64,000 bases of DNA from Youhaiella tibetensis (lineage in GTDB: Bacteria; Pseudomonadota; Alphaproteobacteria; Rhizobiales; Devosiaceae): positions 3,287,260 to 3,351,259 of the forward strand of contig NZ_CP041690.1 of assembly GCF_008000755.1 (NCBI RefSeq), in the 5' to 3' direction. The notes beneath the pieces were generated by a model. It had not been told where the DNA came from. It made no database searches and saw nothing but the letters and a program-made list of their open reading frames with translations. The position numbers were made by a program, and so were the translations under genes. This document shows positions 46,688 to 55,051 of this stretch, one piece after another (position 1 is the stretch's first letter; the number at the start of each line of letters is the position of its first letter).

Positions 46688-48236
46688 TGTCGCCCCCCGG
46701 CGCGATATGCACCTGCTCAGCCGTGCCATGGACACCGCCCATGAGCAGGCCGATTTCTTCCACCGACGCCTCGCCAACCTTGAGCGGATGGGAAAGGCGC
46801 CCCTCATTGATGACGGCCAGCGTGTCGCACAGCGTCAGCAGTTCGTCGAGATCCTGCGAGATGACCACGATGGCCGATCCCGTCGTCGCCAGGTCCACGA
46901 TCGCCTGATGGATGGCCGCGGCGGCGCCGGCATCGACCCCCCAGGTCGGCTGGCTGACCACGAACACCGAAGGCTTCTGCATGATCTCGCGGCCCATGAT
47001 GTATTTCTGCAGGTTGCCGCCCGAAAGCGACCCTGCCGTAGCCCCCGGCCCCAGCGCCTTGACCGCGAACGAGACAATCACGTCGTCCGTATAGGTCTTG
47101 GCGGCGCCGGCCCGGATGAGACCAGCGGTGACCATCCCCAGCCTGTCGCGGGCGGTGAGCACCGAATTATCCGAGAGCGAGAAATCGCCAACCGCCGCAT
47201 GCCCGTTGCGCTCTTCGGGCACGGCGCAGAGGCCCTGCTTGCGCCGCGCATTGGGGTTGAGAGCACCGATCGGAGCACCGTCAATGGTAATGGCGCTCGG
47301 GTCGGCGGCGATCAGCTCGCCGCTAAGCGAATCGAGCAGCAGGTTCTGCCCGTTGCCGGCGACGCCCGCGATGCCGAAGATTTCCCCGGCACGGACCGAG
47401 AAGGTGACATTGTCCAGCGCCATGCCGAACTGCCCTTCCGGCGCCATCGAGAGACGATTGACGACCAGCTTCTCCTTGCCGAACTCGCGCCCTTTGGGCT
47501 TGACGATGTCCTTGAGCCCGGCCCCGATCATCTTCTCAGCCATCGAGCGCGAGGTCTCGACCTTGGGGTCGATCGTATCGACCACCTTGCCGCCGCGCAG
47601 GATCGTGGCTGTATCGCACAGGGCTTTGATCTCGTGGAGCTTGTGGGAGATGTAGAGGATCGAGCACCCCTCCGAGGCCAGCTTCCGCAGCACGAGGAAG
47701 AGGGCCTCGACTTCCTGGGGCGTCAGCACCGAAGTCGGCTCGTCCATGATAAGCAGGCTCGGGTTGAGCAGGAGCGCGCGCACGATCTCGATGCGCTGGC
47801 GTTCGCCCACCGAAAGCGTGGAGACGATGCGGTGCGGATCGAGGTTCAGGTCATAGTTCGCCATCACCTCGCGCACCCTGGTTTCGAGGGTGCGGGCGGG
47901 AATCTTGGCATCCATGCCCAGCGCGATGTTCTCGAGCACCGTCATCGCCTCGAAAAGCGAGAAGTGCTGGAACACCATGCCGATGCCGAGCTTGCGGGCG
48001 AATTTCGGGTTGGGGATGACCGTGGCCACCCCATTCCAGCGGATTTCGCCGGCATTGGGCTGCATGATCCCGTAGATCATCTTGACGAGCGTCGACTTGC
48101 CGGCGCCGTTCTCGCCCAGAAGTGCGTGGATTTCGCCCGGCCTGACGCCAAAGCTCACATGGTCGTTGGCCAGAACGCCGGGGAATTGCTTGGTGATTCC
48201 GACGAGTTCCAGGCGCAGCGGCGCTCTAACGTCCAA
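46671..48236 (-). CDS. BMP-type ABC transporter ATPase (two NBDs)
   Basis: A 521-residue protein with two ATP-binding domains. NBD1 is complete: GENGAGKST, FQHFSLFEAMTVLENIALG, LSVGERQRIEIVRAL, LLIMDEPTSVL. NBD2 is degenerate: Walker A GVAGNGQNLL, signature LSGGNLQKYIMGRE, and Walker B with SQPTWG instead of D-E-PT. This asymmetry is normal for sugar and nucleoside importers. The start is TTG 48236, with GGGAG 6 nt upstream and an 11-nt overlap with xdhC; the longer frame runs through xdhC. Confidence 0.86.
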   Translation of the reverse strand: MDVRAPLRLELVGITKQFPGVLANDHVSFGVRPGEIHALLGENGAGKSTLVKMIYGIMQPNAGEIRWNGVATVIPNPKFARKLGIGMVFQHFSLFEAMTVLENIALGMDAKIPARTLETRVREVMANYDLNLDPHRIVSTLSVGERQRIEIVRALLLNPSLLIMDEPTSVLTPQEVEALFLVLRKLASEGCSILYISHKLHEIKALCDTATILRGGKVVDTIDPKVETSRSMAEKMIGAGLKDIVKPKGREFGKEKLVVNRLSMAPEGQFGMALDNVTFSVRAGEIFGIAGVAGNGQNLLLDSLSGELIAADPSAITIDGAPIGALNPNARRKQGLCAVPEERNGHAAVGDFSLSDNSVLTARDRLGMVTAGLIRAGAAKTYTDDVIVSFAVKALGPGATAGSLSGGNLQKYIMGREIMQKPSVFVVSQPTWGVDAGAAAAIHQAIVDLATTGSAIVVISQDLDELLTLCDTLAVINEGRLSHPLKVGEASVEEIGLLMGGVHGTAEQVHIAPGGDIAVQA

Positions 48237-49089
48237 AGGCGGCTCCCAACTTCGCTTCGGCCCGCCGCGCATGCAGAATTGCTTCCCGACTGCCAATGTG
48301 TACCAAAATCTCAGCCACCGCCAGCGCCGCAATAACCTCGGGGCGTTTGTCCCCAAGACCTTGCCGGCCAATGGGCAAAATCAAATGTTGAAAGGCTTTT
48401 TCGCTGCCGCCCTCGGCGCTGTACCAGGTGTGGAACCGCGCGCGCTTGGTTCGCGAGCCCACCATGCCGACATAGGGCGCGTCCTCGCGCTTGAGGGCTT
48501 CGGCCGCGATGAGGAAATCGAGGGCATGATCGTGGGTGAGGATGACATAGCTCGATCCCTCCGGCGCGCTGCGCACGACAGATTCGGGGAGCGCCGTCGC
48601 GATGGCGGCGACGTTATCGGGCAGGCCCATGAGTTCGTCGGGGCGGGTGTCGACCACGTGCGCGCGCACCGGCAGCAGCGCAAGCGCCCGAGCCAGCGAC
48701 TGGCCGACATTGCCGGCACCGAAGACGTAGACGTGGGGCCGGGAGGCGTCTTCCGCTTCGACACGGGCGGCAATCTCCCGGGCCTTGGCCGGGGTGATGT
48801 TGAAAAGGCCGACCTCGACCCGCCCCCCGCAGCACTGGCCGATCTCGGGCCCGAGCGGGATATCGAGGGTATCGGGCGCCAGACCCTCGCGCATGACCTT
48901 CCGCGCGTGGTCGATCACGAGATATTCGAGCGCGCCCCCGCCGATAGTGCCGAGAATGGCAGTGGGCGAGATAAGCATGAAGGCGCCGGCCTCGCGCGGC
49001 GAGGAGCCGCGCACAACGAGAAGTTCGGCGCAAATGGCCACCGGTTCGCGCGAAAGGAAAGCGGCGATGTCCGGGGCGCGCAGAGTCAT
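48226..49089 (-). CDS. xdhC: XdhC, molybdenum cofactor insertion protein
   Basis: A 287-residue protein: LVVRGSSPREAGAFMLI at the start, TIGGGALEYLVIDHA, CCGGRVEV near residue 100, and a C-terminal Rossmann domain (VFGAGNVGQSLARALALLPV). XdhC binds sulfurated Mo cofactor and loads it into XdhB; it is not part of the finished enzyme. The ATG at 49089 is used; the upstream frame is in the repeat. It is separated from xdhB by 151 bp of repeat DNA and overlaps the ATPase start. Confidence 0.9.
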   Translation of the reverse strand: MTLRAPDIAAFLSREPVAICAELLVVRGSSPREAGAFMLISPTAILGTIGGGALEYLVIDHARKVMREGLAPDTLDIPLGPEIGQCCGGRVEVGLFNITPAKAREIAARVEAEDASRPHVYVFGAGNVGQSLARALALLPVRAHVVDTRPDELMGLPDNVAAIATALPESVVRSAPEGSSYVILTHDHALDFLIAAEALKREDAPYVGMVGSRTKRARFHTWYSAEGGSEKAFQHLILPIGRQGLGDKRPEVIAALAVAEILVHIGSREAILHARRAEAKLGAAFGR

Positions 49090-49127
49090 GGGTGGGCCGT
49101 GCTGGCGAGATGGCGGGTGGGGCACAC

Positions 49128-49163
49128 CCACCCTTGTTCCCGCCCCGCAAGACGGAGGAAGAC
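49128..49163 (+). repeat. Dispersed palindromic repeat, diverged copy
   Basis: CCACCCTTGTTCCCGCCCC followed by GCAAGACGGAGGAAGAC: the left arm matches the other copies, while the right arm has decayed. It lies between xdhB and xdhC. Confidence 0.6.
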
Positions 49164-49187
49164 CTGCCCGCCTGAGGGCGCCTCATC

Positions 49188-49231
49188 GCCTCCCTTCCCC
49201 CTGCGGGAAGGGATTGAGGGTCGGGGTGAGC
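49188..49231 (-). repeat. Dispersed palindromic repeat, CCCTCAAT variant
   Basis: The minus strand reads CTCACCCCGACCCTCAATCC, then CTTCCCGCAGGGGGAAGGG, like the unit at 11196-11237. It lies 10 bp after the xdhB stop. Confidence 0.65.
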
Positions 49232-49240
49232 CAGGGGCCA

Positions 49241-51562
49241 TCATTTCGCCCCCCGCATGCGCTCGACGCCCATCAGCACGCGCTCTGGCGTGACCGGCAT
49301 GTCGAGGCGCGGGGCGACCTTGTAGTCCGCGACGCTGGCGACGGCCATGGAAAGCGCCTCCACCACCGACATGGCGAGGCATAGCGGCGGCTCGCCCACG
49401 GCCTTGGACCGGCCGATGGCCGCTTCCCGGTTCACCGACCACTCGGCAAGGCGCACGTTGAAGACGGGCGGGACATCGGAGGCGACGGGGATCTTGTAGG
49501 TGGAGGGCGCGTGGGTGCGCAGTTCGCCCTTGGCGTCCCAGACCAGTTCCTCGGTAGTGAGCCAGCCCATGCCTTGGATGAAGCCACCTTCGACCTGGCC
49601 GATATCAAGCGCCGGATTGAGCGAGCGGCCGACATCCTCGAGCACGTCGGCGCGCTCGACCTGATACTCACCGGTCAGGGTATCGATGGTCACTTCCGAT
49701 ACGGCAGCACCATAGGCGTAGTAGTAGAAGGGACGCCCGCGACCGGTCGAGCGGTCCCAATGAATCTTGGGGGTCTTGTAGAAACCGGCGGCAGAAAGCT
49801 GGACGCGGGCCATGTAGGCCGAGCTCACGGCGTCCTCGAAACTCACATGTTCACCGCCGGCGCGAATGCCGGCGCCTTCCCACAGCACCTGATCGGGCGA
49901 CAGGGAGCGCTGCTCGGCGGCATGGGCAAGAAGCCGCGTCTTGATCTGGTTGGCAGCATCGAGCGCCGCCATGGCGTTGAGGTCGGTGCCTGAGGATGCG
50001 GCTGTGGCCGAGGTATTGGGCACCTTGCCGGTGGTGGTGGCGTTGATCCTGACCCGGTCCAGCGGAACGCCGAACGCATCGGCCAGAACCTGCGCGACCT
50101 TGGTGTGGAGCCCCTGCCCCATCTCGGTACCGCCATGGCTGAGGTGAATCGAGCCGTCGCGATAGACATGCACCAGCGCGCCGGCCTGATTGTACCAGGT
50201 GGCGGTAAAAGAGATGCCGAACTTGACCGGGGTGAGCGCGATGCCCTTCTTGAGGACCTTGCTGGTCCTGTTGAACGCTAGGATCGCTGCGCGCCGCGCC
50301 TGGTAGTCCGAGGAGGTCTCGATGTCCTCCACGATCCGGTGGATTATGTTGTCTTCCACCACCTGGTGGTAGGGCGTGACGTTGTTCTCGTCGATCCCGT
50401 AGAAATTGGCCTTGCGGATCTCGAGCGGATCCTTGCCCAGGTCGTAGGCGATATCCTCGATCCAGCGCTCCGCGGCTACCAGGCCCTGCGGCCCGCCGAA
50501 ACCGCGGAACGCGGTGTTGGAGACCGTGTTGGTGTAGAGCGGCAACGAATTCACGCGGACCGCGGGATACCAGTAGGCATTGTCGCAGTGAAACAGGGCA
50601 CGGTCGGTCACCGGCCCCGACAGGTCGGCCGAAAAGCCCGCCCGGGCGGCATAGGTAGCGGTGACCGCCTGAATCTTGCCGTCCGAATTATAGCCGACGT
50701 CGTAATCGACCATGAAGTCGTGGCGCTTGCCGGTGGCCGCCATGTCGTCGTCCCGGTCGGGACGCAGCTTGACGGCGCGATTGAACTTGCGCGCGGCCAG
50801 CGCGGCGACGGCCGCGAAGAGGTTGCCGTGCGTCTCCTTGCCGCCGAACCCGCCGCCCATGCGGCGCACGTTGACGGTGACCGCGTGCTGGGGAACATCG
50901 AGAACATGGGCGACCATGAGCTGGATTTCGCTCGGATGCTGGGTCGAGGAATAAACCACCACGTCGTCGTCCTCGCCCGGATGGGCAAGGGCGATCTGGC
51001 TTTCGAGATAGAAGTGCTCCTGCCCGCCAATCTTGACGCGGCCCTTGACCCTGCGTTCGGAGGCAGCCAGTCCCGCGGTCACGTCCCCGCGCTCGAGCTT
51101 GAGCGGCTCAGTGACGAGGCGGGCTCCGGCTTCGACGGCAGCCTCCATCGAGAGCAGGGCGGGAAGATCGCGGTATTCGATCTTGGCGAGCCTGGACGCG
51201 CGGCGCGCGGCGTCCCGTGTCGTGCCGATGACGGCAAACATCGGCTGGCCGTAGAACTGCACCTTGCCTTCCGCAAACACCGGATCGTCATGTTTGTGGG
51301 GCGAGGAGACGTCGTTCTCCCCTGGGATATCGGCAGCGGTGAGAACCCCGACGACGCCCGGCGCGGCGCGGACGGCTTCGAGATCGATCGAAACGATCTC
51401 GGCATGGGCGCGGCTCGAAAGGCCGAGATAGGCGTGCAGCGTGCCCTTGGGTTCGACGATGTCGTCGATGTATTCGGCACGGCCGGCGACGTGCTTATCG
51501 GCTGAATCGTGCTTGGTGGATTCGTGCAGCTTGCCGGTGTTGCGGATATCGAGCTTGTTCAT
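49241..51562 (-). CDS. xdhB: Xanthine dehydrogenase, molybdopterin subunit
   Basis: A 773-residue protein of the xanthine dehydrogenase large-subunit type. GKLHESTKHDSADKHVAGRA opens the fold, GGGFGGKETHGN (near residue 236) and GGTEMGQGLHTKVAQ contact the Mo cofactor, and KAVGEPPLCLAMSV near residue 730 carries the catalytic Glu. It oxidises hypoxanthine to xanthine and xanthine to urate. The ATG overlaps the xdhA stop (ATGA). Confidence 0.94.
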   Translation of the reverse strand: MNKLDIRNTGKLHESTKHDSADKHVAGRAEYIDDIVEPKGTLHAYLGLSSRAHAEIVSIDLEAVRAAPGVVGVLTAADIPGENDVSSPHKHDDPVFAEGKVQFYGQPMFAVIGTTRDAARRASRLAKIEYRDLPALLSMEAAVEAGARLVTEPLKLERGDVTAGLAASERRVKGRVKIGGQEHFYLESQIALAHPGEDDDVVVYSSTQHPSEIQLMVAHVLDVPQHAVTVNVRRMGGGFGGKETHGNLFAAVAALAARKFNRAVKLRPDRDDDMAATGKRHDFMVDYDVGYNSDGKIQAVTATYAARAGFSADLSGPVTDRALFHCDNAYWYPAVRVNSLPLYTNTVSNTAFRGFGGPQGLVAAERWIEDIAYDLGKDPLEIRKANFYGIDENNVTPYHQVVEDNIIHRIVEDIETSSDYQARRAAILAFNRTSKVLKKGIALTPVKFGISFTATWYNQAGALVHVYRDGSIHLSHGGTEMGQGLHTKVAQVLADAFGVPLDRVRINATTTGKVPNTSATAASSGTDLNAMAALDAANQIKTRLLAHAAEQRSLSPDQVLWEGAGIRAGGEHVSFEDAVSSAYMARVQLSAAGFYKTPKIHWDRSTGRGRPFYYYAYGAAVSEVTIDTLTGEYQVERADVLEDVGRSLNPALDIGQVEGGFIQGMGWLTTEELVWDAKGELRTHAPSTYKIPVASDVPPVFNVRLAEWSVNREAAIGRSKAVGEPPLCLAMSVVEALSMAVASVADYKVAPRLDMPVTPERVLMGVERMRGAK

Positions 51563-53025
51563 GCCGCCCCCCGCTCCAGCCGCGAGGCTTCGCCCTGGGT
51601 TTCGAGGAAGAAACGCCGCAGCAGGTTCTGCGCGGCAAGCAGGCGATATTCGGCCGAGGCGCGCATGTCCGAGATCGGCTGGAAGTCCTCGGCAAAGGCG
51701 GGGATGGCCGCTTCGACGGTTTCCATGCTCCAGGGCTTGCCGACCAGCGCCTCTTCGACATGGATGGCACGCTTGGGCGTCGCCGCCATGCCGCCGAAGG
51801 CAATGCGGGCCATGCCTACAGTTCCCACATCATTGACGAAGACTCGGAAGGCTCCGCAAAGGGCAGAGATATCCTCGTCCTTGCGCTTGGAAATCTTGTA
51901 GCTGGCGAAATGCTCATCCGCCGGAAGGGCGGGAATGGTGATGCTCTCGACGAACTCGCCCGGCTGCCGGTCCTGCTTGCCATAGGCGATGAAAAAGTCG
52001 CGCAGCTTCACCTCGCGCCGCGCCGCGCCCTTGCGCAGGATGATGTGGGCGCCCAGCACGATCAGCGGCGGAGGGCTGTCCCCGATAGGCGAGCCGTTGG
52101 CGATATTGCCGCCCACCGTACCCATGTTGCGCACCTGCTCGCCGCCGATCCGGTTCCAGAAGTCGGCAAGCTGCGGGAAGTAGCGGGTAATGACGGGCGC
52201 CGCGTCAGTGTAGCTGACGCCAGCGCCCAGCCGGATGCCGCCCGGACCTTCCTCGATGGTCTGTAGTTCGGGCAGGTTTCCCACGAAAATCAGGGGGCCG
52301 AGCTCGCGCATGAACTTGGTGACCCAGAGCCCGACATCGGTCGATCCGGCGACGACCGTCGCCGATGGCTCGGCCGCATAGGCTTCCGCGAAGTCGTCGA
52401 GACTGGCCGGGACGATGACGCGGTCCCCGCCCTCGCCGACCTCGACGCGCTTGCCGTCGCGGAAACCCTCGAGGCGCGCCTTGATCCGGGTGCGCTCGGC
52501 AACGAGCGGATCGGCCGAGGCCGCGCCGTAGGACGAAATGGCGTGGGCCGCGCGCACGATCGGCGAATAGCCGGTGCAGCGGCAGAGGTTGCCCTGGAGC
52601 GCCGTCTCGATCTCCCCGGTGCTCGCGTCGGGCTTGCGCATCCACAGGCCATAGAGCGACATCACGATGCCCGGCGTGCAGAAACCGCACTGGGAGCCGT
52701 GATAATCGACCATCGCCTGCTGGACGGGATGGAGCGGGCCATTGGCCGCCGACAGATGCTCGATGGTGACGACATGGCACCCTTCGAGCGAGGCCAGGAA
52801 GGTGATGCAGGCCGTCACGCTCTCGTAGACGAGCTCGCCGCGCTTGAGGCGGCCGACCAGCACGGTGCAGGCCCCGCAATCGCCTTCCGCGCACCCTTCC
52901 TTGGAGCCGACCAGGCCCCGGTCGAGACGCAGGTAATCCAGCAGGGTTCGCGTGGCGGGGAACGACGAGAGCGTGACCTCTTCCTCGTTCAGCAGGAAAC
53001 GCACGAAGGAGCGGGTATCGGTCAT
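51559..53025 (-). CDS. xdhA: Xanthine dehydrogenase, FeS/FAD subunit
   Basis: A 488-residue protein: plant-type [2Fe-2S] motif GCAEGDCGACTVL near residue 43, second cluster motifs QCGFCTPGIVMSLYG and GNLCRCTGYSPI near residues 111-153, then an FAD domain (VVAGSTDVGLWVTKF, GNIANGSPIGDSPP). It passes electrons from the Mo site in XdhB to NAD+. The ATG overlaps the uraH stop by 4 nt. Confidence 0.94.
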   Translation of the reverse strand: MTDTRSFVRFLLNEEEVTLSSFPATRTLLDYLRLDRGLVGSKEGCAEGDCGACTVLVGRLKRGELVYESVTACITFLASLEGCHVVTIEHLSAANGPLHPVQQAMVDYHGSQCGFCTPGIVMSLYGLWMRKPDASTGEIETALQGNLCRCTGYSPIVRAAHAISSYGAASADPLVAERTRIKARLEGFRDGKRVEVGEGGDRVIVPASLDDFAEAYAAEPSATVVAGSTDVGLWVTKFMRELGPLIFVGNLPELQTIEEGPGGIRLGAGVSYTDAAPVITRYFPQLADFWNRIGGEQVRNMGTVGGNIANGSPIGDSPPPLIVLGAHIILRKGAARREVKLRDFFIAYGKQDRQPGEFVESITIPALPADEHFASYKISKRKDEDISALCGAFRVFVNDVGTVGMARIAFGGMAATPKRAIHVEEALVGKPWSMETVEAAIPAFAEDFQPISDMRASAEYRLLAAQNLLRRFFLETQGEASRLERGAA

Positions 53026-53384
53026 CCCTCAGCTCCCCGATAGGTGGAATAGGCGAAGGGCGAAACCAGCAGCGGCACGTGGTAGTGGGCCTCTTCGCTC
53101 ATGATGAAGCGCACCGGCACGATATCGAGGAACGGGTTCTCGCTCTCAACGCCCATGCGCTCGAAATACTGCCCGACATGGAAATTGAGCTCGAAGGCAC
53201 CCGGATGGAAACGCTCTCCATCGAGCAGCGGCTGGTCGACGCGCCCATCGGCGTTCGTAAAGCTGGAGAGCAGGTGGTGCGTATGGTCGCCATGGACCAT
53301 GAACAGGTCGATCCGCATTCCCGCGGCCGGCCTGCCGTGCATGGTATCGAGCACGTGTGTCGTAAGACGCCCGGTAGTCGTCAT
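53022..53384 (-). CDS. uraH: 5-Hydroxyisourate hydrolase (transthyretin-like)
   Basis: A 120-residue transthyretin-related protein: LTTHVLDTMHGRPAAGM at the N-terminus carries the first catalytic His, and HYHVPLLVSPFAYSTYRG the C-terminal motif. It hydrolyses 5-hydroxyisourate, the PuuD product, to OHCU. The usual C-terminal YRGS signature reads YRGAEG here, with Ser replaced by Ala and two extra residues. It is the first gene of the minus-strand purine operon. ATG 53384 begins the homology. Confidence 0.92.
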   Translation of the reverse strand: MTTTGRLTTHVLDTMHGRPAAGMRIDLFMVHGDHTHHLLSSFTNADGRVDQPLLDGERFHPGAFELNFHVGQYFERMGVESENPFLDIVPVRFIMSEEAHYHVPLLVSPFAYSTYRGAEG

Positions 53385-53467
53385 TGGGCGATAATCCCTC
53401 GCTTGCCTATGCCGACTATCGGAAAAAAACGCCTGCCTTCCAAGTAGGCAGCGCACAATTTTTTACC

Positions 53468-53490
53468 AACTGGTCCACTTTTGACCTGTT
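53468..53490. promoter_or_regulatory. Inverted repeat in the uraH / puuE divergent promoter
   Basis: AACTGGTC-N7-GACCTGTT pairs at 7 of 8 positions and lies 28 bp upstream of the PuuE-UraD gene and 83 bp upstream of uraH. The GGTC/GACC core resembles GntR-type sites. No regulator gene for the locus is in the window, so the binding protein is unknown. Confidence 0.45.
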
Positions 53491-53518
53491 GTGATCGGGA
53501 AGGCTTGAGGCATAACTC

Positions 53519-54967
53519 ATGGCAAACCAGCCGAGAGATTCCAAAATGATGCGCTATCCTCGCGACATGCAGGGCTACGGCCCCAATCCCCCCAACGCCA
53601 ACTGGCCGGGTGGCGCCCGTGTGGCGGTGCAGTTCGTCCTCAACTACGAGGAGGGCGGGGAAAACAACATCCTGCATGGCGACGAGAACTCGGAAGCCTT
53701 CCTCGCCGACGTGGTGGGCGCCGTGCCCTGGCCCGGCAAGCGCCACTGGAACATCGAGTCGATGTACGAATATGGCGCTCGGGCCGGCTTCTGGCGCCTC
53801 CACAGGCTGTTCACTGAAGAGAAGATTCCGGTGACGATTTATGGCGTCGCCACCGCCTTCGCCCGCTCACCCATGCAGGTGACGGCCATGCAGGAGGCCG
53901 GCTGGGAAATCGCCAGCCACGGCTACAAATGGGTCGAGCACAAGGACATGCCCGTCGAAGTCGAGCGCGCGCAGATCCACGAGGCGATCCACCTCCATAC
54001 CGCGGCGACCGGTCAGCGCCCGACCGGCTGGTACACCGGGCGCTGCTCGGTCAACACGGTCGACCTGGTTTCGGAAGAAGGTGGGTTCGAATACGTTTCC
54101 GATACCTATGACGATGACCTGCCCTATTGGCGCGAGCACAAGGGCCATGCCCAGCTCATCATCCCCTATACGCTGTCCGCCAACGACATGCGCTTCGTGA
54201 CCGCCTCGGGCTTTGCCGATGGCGAACAGTTCTTCCAGTTCCTCAAGGATTCCTTTGATTGCCTCTATGCCGAGGGCAAGGCCGGCAGTCCCAAGATGAT
54301 GAGCATCGGGCTGCACTGCCGGCTGGTCGGCCAGCCCGGGCGCTTCCAGGGCCTCAAGCGCTTCATCGACTACATCAGGGGTTTCGAGAAGGTCTGGACG
54401 CCCACGCGTATCGAAGTCGCACGCCATTGGGCCAAGGAACATCCCTATGTGAAGCGCGAGCTCGTGCCGTCAGCGCTCGACAAACCCGCCTTCATTGAAA
54501 AGTTCGGCTCGATCTTCGAGCACTCACCCTGGATCGCCGAACGCGCCTGGGATGGCGAACTGGGACCGGCCAACGACACGGCAACGGGCCTGCATTTCGC
54601 CCTGCGCAGCCAGTTCCGCATGGCTGGGCAGGCCGAGCGGCTCGGCGTGCTGCAGGCGCACCCGGACTTGGCTGGAAAGCTCGCCGCGGCCAAGCGCCTG
54701 ACCGAGGCCTCGACCGCCGAACAGGCGTCCGCCGGCCTCGACGCGCTGACCGACGCCGAGCGCGAAAAGTTCACCCACCTCAATGCGGCCTATACCGCCA
54801 AGTTCGGATTTCCCTTCATCATCGCCGTGCGCGATCACAGCAAGGCGCAGATTCTCGAGGCTTTCGAACGTCGGGTAGGGAACACGCCGGAGACCGAGTT
54901 CCTCACGGCCTGCACCCAGGTCGAGCGCATCGCCTTGCTGCGGCTGCGGGCCATGCTGCCCGATTGA
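53519..54967 (+). CDS. Fused allantoinase PuuE and OHCU decarboxylase UraD
   Basis: A 482-residue two-domain enzyme. Residues ~1-310 are a PuuE polysaccharide-deacetylase-type allantoinase (RYPRDMQGYGPNPPNANWPG, FVLNYEEGGENNI, GWEIASHGYKWVEH, TGWYTGRCSVNT). Residues ~318-482 are OHCU decarboxylase (FIEKFGSIFEHSPWIAERAW, catalytic His in LQAHPDLAGKLA, FGFPFIIAVRDHS). One chain thus makes S-allantoin from OHCU and then opens it to allantoate. GAGG lies 8 nt before the ATG. It is divergent from the uraH operon. Confidence 0.93.
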   Translation: MANQPRDSKMMRYPRDMQGYGPNPPNANWPGGARVAVQFVLNYEEGGENNILHGDENSEAFLADVVGAVPWPGKRHWNIESMYEYGARAGFWRLHRLFTEEKIPVTIYGVATAFARSPMQVTAMQEAGWEIASHGYKWVEHKDMPVEVERAQIHEAIHLHTAATGQRPTGWYTGRCSVNTVDLVSEEGGFEYVSDTYDDDLPYWREHKGHAQLIIPYTLSANDMRFVTASGFADGEQFFQFLKDSFDCLYAEGKAGSPKMMSIGLHCRLVGQPGRFQGLKRFIDYIRGFEKVWTPTRIEVARHWAKEHPYVKRELVPSALDKPAFIEKFGSIFEHSPWIAERAWDGELGPANDTATGLHFALRSQFRMAGQAERLGVLQAHPDLAGKLAAAKRLTEASTAEQASAGLDALTDAEREKFTHLNAAYTAKFGFPFIIAVRDHSKAQILEAFERRVGNTPETEFLTACTQVERIALLRLRAMLPD

Positions 54968-55001
54968 GGTCGATCGAGGGCGGCCCCTGAGGAGCCGTCC
55001 T

Positions 55002-55040
55002 GAAGCTTGCTCCCCTCCCCACTCGGGGGAGGGAAGCTTC
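55002..55040. terminator. Long hairpin between convergent genes
   Basis: GAAGCTTGCTCCCCTCCCC and GGGGGAGGGAAGCTTC form a long stem with a small bulge, in the 84-bp gap between the PuuE-UraD gene and the 5'-nucleotidase gene. The inner CTCCCC/GGGGAG part resembles the dispersed repeat family. Confidence 0.6.
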
Positions 55041-55051
55041 CTTGCAGGAAC

